A DNA stretch of 64,000 nucleotides from Scedosporium boydii. Taxonomy: Eukaryota; Ascomycota; Sordariomycetes; Microascales; Microascaceae. The stretch lies in assembly GCA_002221725.1 (NCBI GenBank), contig NJFT01000051.1:145201-209200 (forward strand), written 5' to 3'. The position numbers were made by a program, and so were the translations under genes. Each line of letters begins with the position of its first letter. Position 1 is the first letter of the stretch. The notes beneath the pieces were generated by a model. It was given only the letters and a program-made list of their open reading frames with translations, made no database searches and was not told the origin of the DNA. Shown here piece by piece: positions 24,401 through 35,030 of the stretch.

Positions 24401-27048
24401 GATGATAAATAAGGTGGCAGATAAAGTCCAACTACCGAGCCTAATAACCTGGGCCCCAAGTTGAGAAGAGCTTCAACACGGATCGGTATCCATCACTTGA
24501 TATCGATTGACGTCTGATGGACTGGACGGTATCTGTACAAGTAATGTCGAGTTTGGAGCCTAGTAGCACCGGGCTTGCTCGGTGCCACTGCCAGTGCTGA
24601 CCCAGAATATTACCTTGTAATTAACATCGCCCGAGAAATCAAATCCATTTGTGTCGGAGCCTCATATATTGATCACTTCTCGAGATTGGTGCTCGGTATT
24701 ACATCGAGGATAGCGTCGGCATGACCGTGGAGAAGCGGAAGAGTTCAAGGTTCCAGACACAATTTGCTGCATCAGCATCAGCATCAGTGATCATATTACT
24801 AGTTGCAGTGCCTTATGGGCAGCCCACTCAGCAAGGACTTGAGGTCACCACCAGGACAGAGTGATATTGTTCAAGCTGGTATTGCGATCAAAATCCCAAC
24901 TCCCACACTAATCCACTAACACGAAGTGGTCGCTTGCGCTCCATCGTCGATCTCTGAAATCTCAATGGCATCACCACCTGCCAGTTTATGTTGCTGGATG
25001 GTCCATATTTGATGCAGTGCAACAGCAGCACACCAGCTTTACCCGCCTAAGACACATCTGCTCTCAATTGACGCACGAGATCGCTTCTGGAAGTTCCAGA
25101 TCCTCAGTTCACCACCCGCCCCCTTCCAAACGATCGCACGTCAATGGCGCAAAGATCGCAAAGATTCTCATCCTGTTTTATAATCATGATGGTGAATCCC
25201 ATTGTCCCGAAACCTGCATCCTTTTACCCCAGCGCCCTTACCGGTAGACTTAGCTTGGCCTGGGCCTCCTTATGGCCACCTGCATCCCGAGGCCTGATGT
25301 CCAAATATAATCCGTCAACAATGTCATTGCTTTTCAATATCACCCGGACATTATTACAATCGTACTACTTTCGAGCGTTCAATTCGATTTCGACCATATT
25401 TCGTAGGCTCAGCTCCGTCACCGACTTTTCATTCCGCTTTCCCGCCACCGCTTCTTCCTTGCTCGTCTCGATGAAGTACGGAGTCGGCTTCTGCCAAACA
25501 GGCACGGATACATTTGATACCCCAGACCCCAGACTTGACCCCGGCAGGCACTCTGAACTAGTGCTGCTTTGGAAGTCAAAGGCCGTCCACTTGTCGGTAC
25601 TAAACCACTTCGCGAAACCCCTGGATCGTGTTCTTCTCAAGACATATGTACCCCATACTGCCCTAAAACTGGATCCACCTCTTGTCTCTCTCGGAGCATC
25701 CCATGCGGAGTATGTAGAACTGCGATGACGGAGATGCCCTCGAATGGTGGCTGACAACGACAGAGGCAAAAGCCATGAGCGCAATGTAGCTCGGTAGAAT
25801 AGCTCCGGTCACCCTCACTTCAATGGCATTTGGAACCGGGAGTCTCGTTCTTCACGACTGCTGGAGCCCATGTCGTGGAATCCATTACGCGATAAATCTG
25901 AAAATGATCACCTTCGCTTAACTTTCCACCCTCCATCAATCTCAAATGTCTCCAACCGTGTCCCCCCTCTTTCAAGCAACATGCTGCAGAGCATATGCAT
26001 CTTCCCCTCCAGAGGTACGGTTGGCTTTATTTCCCCGGGTTGTCCAGTCACACTTACATGTAAATTGTCTCGACGCGCATCCATGATTCCGTTCCGGGCA
26101 GCTTCCCACGAGACCACCGCCGGCATCTTCAACAGCTGCCTCTCCGTACTTTCCTTTCATCGGTTTCATTCGCCTCGTCTGCCTCAACCCCTCAGCAAAC
26201 CTGCCTAACCGACCTTCGGGGCCATGCTCCCCGCAGCTGAGGTGAGACGACATGACGTGGTCCCGCCTCTCGAGGTCCGTGGATGATTAGGAATCAAATT
26301 TTTCCATCGCCCTGCTCGGCTGCCACTGCCTTCTTCATATCGCCTGCAACCGTGGAAACGGGATTTCGAACATCCTTAGCAAGTCCAAGCCGCTGCATCT
26401 ACGGCATAGCAATGGCAAACCAAGGCACCAGAGCCAACTCAGGCATGAATGCCCTTTTCCCCGGCAGCTGTTGCACTTACACATTGTGGAGTATGTCTGT
26501 CAACATGACGATCCATCCTGGTTTTGCTTCCCTTCCTTGCGCACGGCACTCGACAGTCGCACAAACTTTTTCGGTTCTGGGGACGACATCTGACCAGCTG
26601 CTGCATGTTTCTCCTTCTGCACTTAGCCGAACACGACGTGAAGTTGACCAGTCCTAGGCGAGGAGTTATTAAGACGCTCATTCTACTTCGCAGTTCTTTT
26701 TGCGTTCGTATTTCTGTAAATGATGAAGACGGTAACAATTACTCGTGCCTCTCTGCAACAACAGTCATGAGCAATTCCTGTCGCTGGAGTCACACCCGCA
26801 AACCCCGTGAAAGTGAGTCGAATCTGGCATGGTCAAGGATCTTCAGCAGGCCTGCTGGTACTGAGGACCGTTGCCTACTTTCTTCGGACGCAGTACTTCG
26901 TAGTTTATTACCCCAGACTCTAACCAGGGAAACGGTACATTAATAGTACCCGATCAAGCAGGTCAATAATACGTTGCGGACTGACCTACAGATCCCTGAG
27001 CTGCTTAATCTGACATCGGTGAAGTCGGTGAGCAAGAGCGTGTGGAAG

Positions 27049-27058
27049 TACGAAGTAC
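27049..27058. repeat. TACGAAGTAC motif copy
   Basis: Exact copy of the interspersed 10-mer, extended to GTACGAAGTACGT-like context. A reverse-orientation 9-mer (TACTTCGTA) lies 155 bp to the left at 26894-26902. Confidence 0.7.
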
Positions 27059-28607
27059 GTCCCTCCATCACACTTACTGTTGCCAACCTCAACCTCAACC
27101 TCAACATCGACTCGTCCCTGAATGAAACCGCCACCATTTGACCACCAATGCAGCTTTGCAACGACGCCACCCAACGCATATTCCCTTGAACATTACGACG
27201 TAATTTCCCTCATTCGCCCACGTTTCCGCCCCGAGCCCTTTTCCAGCTCAACCCCCACGCCCTTAGCCTGGTCCAGGCCCAAGGAGAGGGTAACAACGCC
27301 CGCCGCCCTGATGATCCTTGTTAAGGGGAGCACGATAATCTCTTAGCCCTCATCCGTCCTCTCAATCCCGAGTCCGTTACAACTTCGCCGTGAAACCTCT
27401 TACGGGACACAGGTTCTTTTTCTCACCTGAACCCTACGCAGTCCGGTGACCCACCCCTCCTGTGAGAGAGGGAGGGGGCGAGAAAACTGACCGGGGATTT
27501 TTCATATCGCTCACTAATGGAAAATCCAAAAGCGCGACCCTGCAGCTTGGTGGCTGAGACCTGTTCCGGGTTCACCCCAGAAGCAGTCACCGCCAGACTG
27601 GAACGATGTCAGACTTCCCATCTTTCCTTGGGTCCTGGTAGATATCTAGGGTGCAGGGCCATCTGCGGGAGGAGAGGAGGGCTGGTCTTTCTCTTGCGAG
27701 GCGGCTTGGCAAGATGATTTTTGTCTCGCTCTTTTTCTTGTTCTTGAGTTTGCACTCGGTAAGTCCAGTTTGGTCTGAGAGAGCACAGTCTAACAATGTC
27801 ATGTTCTTGTAAAAGCAGGATTACCTGCGTACGTACCAGGTCACTCTCCCTCGGATGTAAATATCCGTAACATCTGTGCTGTAGTCGGGCCTAGCTAGAT
27901 ACCAGAAAGGGCTGTCAGCGCTGACTTTGGAGGCAAAGTGCCCGATATCTTGAGCGGGACAGCATCCCCTCCAAGCCGGCAACAATTGGGTCATCTACCC
28001 TGTAGCATTGATCTCGTCCCGATGTCACCATTACCCCACGCGCCCCTCGAGATGAGAATATAATCGCTCTCAATCCCGATGCCATTAGACCATATCTCCT
28101 GCAACTTTGCTCCGATTCCATTACACTAGTCCATGATGCAAACGAATCACTTTGCCTTTACAGATAATCATGCTGCAAGGCTTTTGTGGCTGGCATGGGG
28201 GCAGGGGTTTATACACACAATGGTAAGGGATGAAGGTTGATGGAGGCTACGATCGGGAGTCGGGTTCGAAGGGGTGCAGAATTGTAAGCTCCGGGACTAA
28301 AGCGAACAATGACTCTGGGATGGTCTTGTCCACGAATCACTTGTTTCATCACGTTGCGTGGCCACTCTGTTCACAAAAAGCTGAAGTTCAGTCACTCAAT
28401 TTTTCGAAGAGTCAATTGCGTCTCTTCGCGCAGAGACCTTGCCCCGTGTGGCATCTCTATTTTTCGCATGGAAAACGCGGATTCTGACTCGGACGAAATC
28501 AAACAGGCAACCAGAAACGCCCTTTTTTAATGCTCATTCAATTCCATGGCCCGTGTGTAAAGAGACTGATACCCCATTACCTATAAACATAGCTTTTTTT
28601 TTATGCT

Positions 28608-29800
28608 TTAGTGAGCAGCAGCGTGCGCCCGGCGGCGGTCACGCTCCTCAGCAATAGTAAGCTTGACACCCTTGCCCTTGGGGAGGGAGATCCAGGGCTT
28701 CTCGGTACCAATGACGAAAACGTTGCTCTCACGGGTAGCGAACGAGTTGTCGAGGGCATCCTTGAGGTGGACAATGTTGAAGCCTCCGTCGTGGCGCTCA
28801 CGGTGAGTGATGACACCAACACGACCCATGTTACGACCACCAGTAACCATAGCGAGAGCACCAGTGTCGAACTTGATGAACTCGGTGATCTTGCCGGTGG
28901 CGAGATCGATCTTGACGGTGTCGTTGACCTTGATGAGAGGATCAGGGAAGCGGATACTACGAGGCAGAATGAAACCGTTAGCAGACTGGGGGATAAAGGG
29001 CATGACATACAGCCGTCAAATAAAGCTCCAATCTTTGTATTCGTCGGGTGACTTCGAATCGACCAAAGCTTGATCCAACGGCTGAATGATGTCTGACAGA
29101 ACTCACGTCCTAGCATCGTGCGTGACCAAGAATGGGATTCCACCACGACCGAGCTGAACTCGCTTGACCTTGCCGAGCTTGTACTCGGCCTCCTCGGCCT
29201 GGATACGGTGGACGGCGAAGCGGCCCTTGGTATCGTAGATGAGGCGGAAGTTCTCGCCGGTCTTGTCGATGGTGATGACGTCCATGAAACCGGCGGGGTA
29301 GCTGATGTCGGTTCGGACCTTGTTGTCGACCTTGATGAGGCGCTGCATCACGATGGCCTTGGTCTCGCGGCTGAAAGCAGATATTCGTTAGTAAGTTCGT
29401 CCTATTTTTCCACGGCAAAAAACGTGGCGGAACGCACTAGTTGAGGGCATATCGGAGTCGGTTTCGGATGAAGATGATGAGAGGGAGGCACTCGCGGGCC
29501 TTGTGAGGACCAGCGCCGGCTTTCTATTGCAATTGTTAATTCTTTTCCTCTTCTGGAGAGCGAGACAATTTGAGATTCAACGAACAGGAGCGTAGGTTCC
29601 GCCGAGCTTGTCGAGCATCCAAGCGCTGGGAGCGCTCAGTCTCTTCTGGTGCTTCTTGCTACGAGATAGTTAGCACGAGGTTCAAAGGCGCCATTGCGAC
29701 GCATCTCCGCGACGAAGAGCGAATCTCAAGGCCGAAAGGTATGATATATCGAGACGAGACGGTGTAACAAGGCGGCGTCGACTTACATTCCACGGGCCAT
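28608..29800 (-). CDS. RPS4: 40S ribosomal protein S4 (eS4)
   Basis: Five exons: 29787-29800 (14 bp), 29586-29658, 29438-29523, 29107-29370 and 28608-28956, giving 261 residues, the canonical length for eS4. It is a structural protein of the small ribosomal subunit that contacts 18S rRNA; the S4-like RNA-binding domain and a KOW motif ([13 protein letters not shown], about 178-190) are visible. The protein begins [18 protein letters not shown]; the start codon exon ends after four codons plus two bases, a common arrangement for fungal ribosomal genes. The second intron uses an unusual donor GTTCGT, supported because it exactly joins TYAP to KAGAGPHK. Other donors are GTAAGT, GTGCGT and GTGAGT. 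Expression is expected to be high. Confidence 0.97.
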
Positions 29801-30455
29801 TTTGACTGCTGGGCGTTGGTGATGGGGTTAGTAGATCTGAAGTTTCGTGGTGAATTGAGATCTTGAAGTTCTTTTTTTTGTGTGGTTATTTTTTTGGTTG
29901 GTGGGGTTTCTGATGTTTGCGAATCACGTGAGAGAATTTAGACAAATCCGCCGCAAAGCTCGACTGGTACAATTGTAGGGTTGATAAATTTCTTGATTAC
30001 TAAGCGGCCTATTCTGTTCAAGCTGTTGGCGACCTGTAATTTGTATGTACCTGTGCTTGGGAAGCTGGATCAACCTCAGATGTTTATTCGCGTTCACAGG
30101 GGTTGTACAAGTTCTGCTTCGTTCCTGATGATTCATCGCTTATGGCATTTCCTGTCATGTCTCTACGCTGCCCAAGGAAAAGGAAAACGCCTTTCAAACA
30201 TTGCGCGGATCTCTCTACTTAGAGCGAGGCGTTCAGGAGCCAGCGAAGATGACCATGATGCTAATCCTACAACATCGAGAAGCACATGCTTCCCACTCAA
30301 TCGATCCTCGAATTTGCCGACTATTAGCCTACTGTCGTCTCCATACGACTTAGGCATAACTATATTAAGGTAGTACACCGTTGACCCGCTCAACTCTGAG
30401 GTCCCACATTATTACAATCACGAAGGACCGATACACCACTTACACCTCAGTCACG
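29801..30455. other. RPS4 promoter and truncated duplicate of Myb gene 3' end
   Basis: The 5' side serves RPS4 (T-rich leader near 29870-29895). From about 30100 to 30345 the DNA is a decayed copy of the 3' end of the two-Myb gene at 31511 (see separate entry). No intact gene is present. Confidence 0.6.
30100..30345 (-). repeat. Diverged copy A of the two-Myb gene's 3' end
   Basis: Aligned by eye to 31364-31615 (copy B), in the same orientation. Over 30101-30147 there are about 6 differences in 47 bp, 5 of them transitions. On the minus strand it encodes a degenerate version of the Myb protein's last 40 residues (SR-LIV...SGK..LL...S-SSS-LAP against SRFLV...SGKQALL...SRSSSPAA), after which a one-base deletion destroys the stop. 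It is a truncated pseudocopy that lacks both Myb domains. Confidence 0.75.
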
Positions 30456-31255
30456 ATGGCTTCAACTTCCCCGTTTGCCGACCTACCTCCAATTAAGATT
30501 GGGAAGGGTGGCGGGATTGGACGCCTGAAGGCGATTTTAGGCATAACACCAAACTCTGGACTTCTCTCCTCCCTGGACGTCGTGATTATTTCGATCGATC
30601 TAGAATTGCCAGGACAAGACCGACGGGACATGCACAAGTTCAAGATCCGGCCTTACATCGAAGAATGCGGCATTGCTATTCTTGATACACGAGATTTGAA
30701 AGACTCCAGCCCGAGCAAGAGTCTCAACGAACTTATTACGACTCGGGAATTCTCTACTAAATACCCCGTCAAGGCGAAGAGATTGATACCCGGCCGGCGA
30801 TGCATATTTGCCCAGACGAATCGCATCGGCCAGGACCAGTTCCGCTCCGTTATCACTAGAGCTCTCCAGATCAAGGACCCAGACTCACCGTCCACTGGCC
30901 GCCACGCTCGTCCTCGCAACATCGTCCTTGTAGGTCATTCAGTGACAGACGACTTACGAATCATTTAGCTCCTGGGCGTCGACATATTCAGCGTTGCTCC
31001 CGTGGTAGCAGTTGTCGACACATTTAGAATGGCGCTATCAGTCTTCGGGCATAATGCGACCCGACAAGGTTACCGGGGACCGCTCACAAGTTTTTCATGA
31101 GGAAGTGTTCTGACGGGTCTTGGGCGTCCACACGACGAGCTCTACCTTCACAATGCTGGGAACGATGCTACATATACGCTGGTTGCTATGATCAAGCTAG
31201 TTGTAAAAGGTAGTAGTAGTATGAACAGAGGAGGCGAATCTTGGGCGCCTTGAGA
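30456..31255 (+). pseudogene. Gfd2/YDR514C-like RNase H-fold gene with two nonsense codons
   Basis: One continuous frame of about 266 codons interrupted only by TAG at 30966 and TGA at 31098; there is no frameshift. It starts MASTSPFADLPPIKIG and, read through, has three acidic exonuclease-type motifs in order: SIDLEL, NIVLVGHSVTDDLRI and HNAGNDATYTL. This DEDDh-like layout is that of the fungal Gfd2/YDR514C C-terminal domain, an RNase H-fold family often present in many copies in moulds. The TAG replaces what is probably CAG (RII-Q-LLGVDI) and the TGA probably CGA, both C-to-T changes as made by RIP. Only the first 170 residues could be translated, so the last acidic motif is lost. It lies between two diverged repeats. 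Confidence 0.7.
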
Positions 31256-31363
31256 ATCTGATATTCACGGACGCGACGCCAAAGGCTGATGACAATGGCG
31301 ACCAGCAAGAAGAGCCGCCGCCATGAGATCTTCAGAATCCATATTTACAGAAGCATACCTATT

Positions 31364-31615
31364 TTGGGGTTGTGCAGGTTTTGCTTCATTCCTGATGATT
31401 CATCACTAATGGTTTCAAGCAATTTGCCGCATAGTATTCTCCTACCATATCTCTATGCTACTCAAGCAGAAGAAAAAAAAAAAAAGCTTACAAACATTGC
31501 GCAGATCTCTCTACTCATAAGCGAGGCCTCCAGCAGCCGGTGAAGATGATCGTGATGGTAGCCCGGCGCCGAGGAGCGCCTGCTTCCCGCTTGGCCGCAA
31601 ATCTGATGTGTTATC
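31364..31615 (-). repeat. Copy B of the duplicated segment (Myb gene 3' end and flank)
   Basis: This copy contains the real stop codon (31511) and the last codons of the two-Myb gene plus about 150 bp of 3' flank. It matches copy A at 30100-30345, and together they bracket the Gfd2-like pseudogene as direct repeats. Confidence 0.75.
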
Positions 31616-33178
31616 GACAAGAAATCGGGATATATCCATCTCCCCAATGTTGGCCGTTGTTGGGACAACTGATATCAGCTCGGGCAGTTCAGGACCCTGA
31701 ACTGGACCGCCCCATTTCAGCATCTCATCCCGTGAGCTCGGCCGATTGAGCTGAGTGTCCACAGGACCAGAGGAAACCTTGGTCAAAGAGTTCTCTATCG
31801 TCATATTTACCGACGGCTCCAGCAATTCATTTCCAGGGTTGGAGTCCTTAATCTGGAATAGGCCCTTCTCGATTCGTTGGTAAACATTCGGATACTTGTT
31901 GCGGACCCTGTCTCTCAAGTCCGTAGGTTGTCGGCTGGATAAACCAAACCGAGGGTCCCGTTGTATCTTGGTCCATGCCGGTCCGTAAATATCCAGGCCT
32001 TCGAGAATCTCTTTATCATCCTGCTCTGTGAACGGCCTCCGCTCTCTGCGACGTGAACGTTTGAATGGTCCGTGGATCCCTAGCTCCGCCAAATCCTCCA
32101 GTTTCTTGCGGTGAGCTCGGCTTTTCTTTTTCTTTAGAGGCACATCACTCGCCGACTCGCCCGCAGATGCCTGTGGTTCTGCCTCCTCCTCCTCCTCCGT
32201 ATTGATCAAGATATTTTCGGACAGAAGACCGGTCTTAGCCTTTGATTTGGTTGGGTTGGCGGGCCTAGGGTTCCGTGTTGAAGAAGAGGATTTTCCAGGT
32301 GGCTTGGGCCTTGTCGGAAGGTTTGTGCGAAGCTCATCAGGACAGCATGTCCGGAATCGATCCTTTAAATCACCGGCGGTGCGATCATTGAAATTGAAAT
32401 CAGGGTCCTCCAAAATCGTAGTCCACTTGCCAACCCCATGCCGATTCACGCCCAGAAGAAGATCTTTAGTCTCCGATTCCGTCCATTTCCTGCGGGGCTT
32501 CGTCGATCGCCTCCTGGTCTTCACACCTAGAGGTTTCGTTGGATCACGAAATCCCGTGGCTGCATTACGATCCTCGTTGACATTCGTAAACTCTCGAAGC
32601 AGGTTGAGGTTCAAGTCATTATCATTGAAGGAGTTCGACGAAATGGGCGGGAATAAAGCCGCATCTGGAGGCGGCTCAAGTAACCCGTTGATAATGGGGG
32701 GCATAACCTGCTGCTGGGTGGCCTTCTGCTTCTTCACAGGTTGGGGCAGTTGGACAAAGTCATCCTTGACTGCGATTGCTCGGTGCCTCTTCTTTGTAGA
32801 TAATTCATCAGATCCATCTACGCCGTCTCCAAGTACCTTGCCTAGAGGACCCGACGAACCCGGTGCCGATGCCCCCCCAAGAAGGAGGCGAAGCGAGTGG
32901 GACGCAGCCCCAACGCCAACCCCACGATCCAAGATGGTGTATCTCGAATCCGCCCTCCCGATCCTCAGATTGGTGCTGTCATCAAGGAGGTAAGGGGGAA
33001 GCATAGAATTCATAGAATTTTTATCGGCTTGGATATTCGCATCGGGTTCGAGAGGAGGCAGTCGATCGGGATGCCTAGAGGTACCGGATGACTGGAGCGG
33101 CGGCAGGTCCGTGGAGGGGAGATTAGGTGTCGTGGCATCGTTGAGGAGGTGAATGAGGCGCGGTTCTATCGTGGCCAT
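31511..33178 (-). CDS. Double Myb/SANT telobox DNA-binding protein (Teb1/MUG152-like)
   Basis: Single exon, 555 residues, ATG at 33178. Two Myb-type repeats are visible: residues 230-283 (RRKWTESETKDLLLGVNRHGVGKW...AGDLKDRFRTCCP) and 380-432 (RRPFTEQDDKEILEGLDIYGPAW...TDLRDRVRNKYP). Both end in a DL-[KR]-D-[RK]-x-R element, the telobox form that reads TTAGGG-like DNA. The two-repeat layout resembles fission yeast Teb1, which binds telomere-like motifs in histone promoters; this is inference. Flanks are basic and disordered (KKKKSRAHRKK near 349-359 is a likely nuclear signal), with an acidic run at 328-334. The extreme C-terminus is duplicated in decayed form at 30100. It is divergent from the DUF7704 gene. 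Confidence 0.75.
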   Translation of the reverse strand: MATIEPRLIHLLNDATTPNLPSTDLPPLQSSGTSRHPDRLPPLEPDANIQADKNSMNSMLPPYLLDDSTNLRIGRADSRYTILDRGVGVGAASHSLRLLLGGASAPGSSGPLGKVLGDGVDGSDELSTKKRHRAIAVKDDFVQLPQPVKKQKATQQQVMPPIINGLLEPPPDAALFPPISSNSFNDNDLNLNLLREFTNVNEDRNAATGFRDPTKPLGVKTRRRSTKPRRKWTESETKDLLLGVNRHGVGKWTTILEDPDFNFNDRTAGDLKDRFRTCCPDELRTNLPTRPKPPGKSSSSTRNPRPANPTKSKAKTGLLSENILINTEEEEEAEPQASAGESASDVPLKKKKSRAHRKKLEDLAELGIHGPFKRSRRRERRPFTEQDDKEILEGLDIYGPAWTKIQRDPRFGLSSRQPTDLRDRVRNKYPNVYQRIEKGLFQIKDSNPGNELLEPSVNMTIENSLTKVSSGPVDTQLNRPSSRDEMLKWGGPVQGPELPELISVVPTTANIGEMDISRFLVDNTSDLRPSGKQALLGAGLPSRSSSPAAGGLAYE

Positions 33179-33776
33179 TGTGCTATCCTGGCATCAAAGC
33201 TGCACTCTCCTTTAGTCTGGTTGAGGGAAGGCCCATAGTCCGAGGCCAGAAATCTTCCAACAGTTCGATTCGACAGTAGCGATCTGTGGAGGGACGAGCA
33301 CCCGTAAGCTCAAAAGAAAGCGACATAAATGTGATACTTGGAAGGGATGATGGCAAGGCTAAGGCGAGTAGATATCGGAGGGTTCCTTTCACATGGTATC
33401 GACGGAAGGCTGGAAGAGTTAAGACTGATGGTGGAGAAGAGCAAGCTGGATATAAATCGACTCCTGGACGCTGCCGAAGCTACAAATACTATGACGGGAC
33501 GTGGAGGTGAACCCCGCCAAAAATGAATCGAGTTTCACGTGATATGGACTCCCACACTGAATCCTGGGAACTTTGAAAGGTGCGCCACTGCCAACTGGTA
33601 CCAGACCCGGGCTATCCGAATGCAGGCCCAGCTCGTCAACAAATCGGAATGGGGGATCTAGTTTAGCTGTAACACTCTGCGTCTTGATCTTCGAGGTAGT
33701 TGAGAAGGATTTCGAGAAAAACATCAAAGGATAAGAAAGCATTGAAAGAAAGAAACGGGAAAATAAAAACAAAAAT
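33179..33776. promoter_or_regulatory. Divergent promoter of the two-Myb and DUF7704 genes
   Basis: 598 bp between opposite start codons. Small open frames are present on the plus strand but lack features. No TATA box or TTAGGG cluster was seen. Confidence 0.45.
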
Positions 33777-34397
33777 ATGGCATCGGCACTTCCCCCGTTC
33801 CCGAGGATTGTCTTCACGATCCTCGAGCCCATCTCCTTGTAAGACAACTCGAAAGGAGTCGTTACTGATCTAGACTCTTTTCTTTTCATGTTCCTCTGCC
33901 ACCCTCCTGAACTAACATCCCCCGATAGGATAGGCGGCTTCGTTGGCGCCGTTTACTCTCCCGACTGGTTCATTGAAGAGCAAATACCTAGCCCAGTCCC
34001 AATCACAACTTCTGCCAACAGTCGCCTCGTTGCTCTCCAGCTCGGTAACCTATATCTTCTCCTCTGCATGGTGGGGCTCGCGGTGCTTTCGACTACCACG
34101 GAGATTAAAGTTGTTCGAAACTACCTCATAGCTCTTTGGGTAGCAGATATTGGACACATTGCACTCACTTGGTATGCCCTGGGTAACCACTACTTCACAA
34201 ATGTGAGTAGGTGGAATGCCATGACATGGGGGAACATCGGGGCAACAGTATGACTCTCCCTCGCTCTCTTTAGCTTACCTGCTAACAGGTGCTGCTCAAT
34301 ACGAAAGGCCTTTTTGTTCTTAACTCGGACGGCCTACCTTCTTGGGGTTTTCGGGCCAGACAAGACAAGGAGAATTCCACCCAAAAAGGTCAGTTGA
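33777..34397 (+). CDS. DUF7704-type integral membrane protein
   Basis: Three exons (33777-33838, 33929-34247, 34308-34397) encode 156 residues. The family has no known function. The start MASALPPFPRIVFTILEPISL, then IGGFVGAVYSPDWF, the central LQLGNLYLLLCMVGLAVLS and NYLIALWVADIGHIALT, and the final FLFLTRTAYLLGVFG give four hydrophobic segments, so it is predicted to span a membrane four times. Intron 1 is GTAAGA...CTAAC...TAG and intron 2 GTATGA...CTAAC...AAG; the AAG acceptor is unusual but is the only one that keeps the conserved ALTRTAYLLG-type end in frame. Assignment to DUF7704 is from memory of the motif pattern. Confidence 0.75.
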
Positions 34398-35030
34398 CAC
34401 TACTTCATACTGGAAGGCTCTACGAAGGATCAATCGCTTTCGTAGATTTCTATAGAAGAGGAAGAGGTTTACAGGCTCTTTCAAAACCAGTCTCGATCGG
34501 GGGGTCCTGCACTGTCTACATTCCATTACTCTGATGATTCCCTCTTACTTCGTAAATGTAAGGCCGACAATGAAAGAGACAGGAACCCATCATCTTGAGG
34601 AATTGTTTTGTGTTTACAGAGTATTATGTTGCATGTCTATTATCTTGGATGTCTATTATGTTGCATGTCCAACCTCTATCTCAATTAGGCCTGCGCCGTT
34701 TCAGCTGGCTCCAGCTACCAGAGGGAGGAGCATCCCAGAACAATCACGTGACTTCCCTAACCCGAACCCGAAAGATTGAATTTCCTGATCCGTCTTCCTT
34801 AGGGTTCAGGTAAACAAAGCTTTCTCACCTCCTTACCTACGCCTTCTTTATCCATCTCACTCGACACAGCCATTTGATTGTTTCCATCAAATAGTGTGGG
34901 TGTGGAGGAGGACTGTATACAACTCACCTGGAACTGAATTCTGGTCTTCTGTGGTTTCTCCTTGTTACAGCAGAACTCAACGACATCATTTATACCCTCA
35001 ACAAAGCCACAGTTCTTTCTAGCCTGTCCT
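34398..35030. other. Upstream region of the TRF-like gene with a 16-bp tandem repeat
   Basis: 633 bp between tandem plus-strand genes. It carries three 16-bp tandem units at 34622-34669. An in-frame ATG at 34962 could extend the next protein by 23 residues, but that extension lacks conserved character. Confidence 0.5.
34622..34669. repeat. Three tandem 16-bp units
   Basis: TATTATGTTGCATGTC, TATTATCTTGGATGTC and TATTATGTTGCATGTC follow one another without spacing. The middle copy differs at two positions, both C/G transversions. They lie about 360 bp upstream of the TRF-like start codon. Confidence 0.9.

Larger units (their letters stand above)
20951..28607. other. 7.7-kb gene-free interval
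   Basis: No open frame here shows a recognisable family, a coherent intron pattern or strand-consistent coding bias. The longest (21876-22589, minus, 237 codons) has an implausible composition and overlaps other frames. Contents seen: a 36-A run (21369-21404), a (CATCAG)3 repeat near 24769-24787, (CAACCT)3 near 27084-27108, TACTTCGTA at 26894 and TACGAAGTAC at 27049. Non-coding RNAs, species-specific genes or decayed repeats could lie here, but I found no tRNA, 5S or snRNA signature. Confidence 0.5.

Noticed and set aside
28255..28280. tRNA-like GGTTCGAA box
   Set aside because: No matching A box or acceptor stem around it; isolated B-box-like strings occur by chance. No tRNA, 5S rRNA or snRNA was found in the window.
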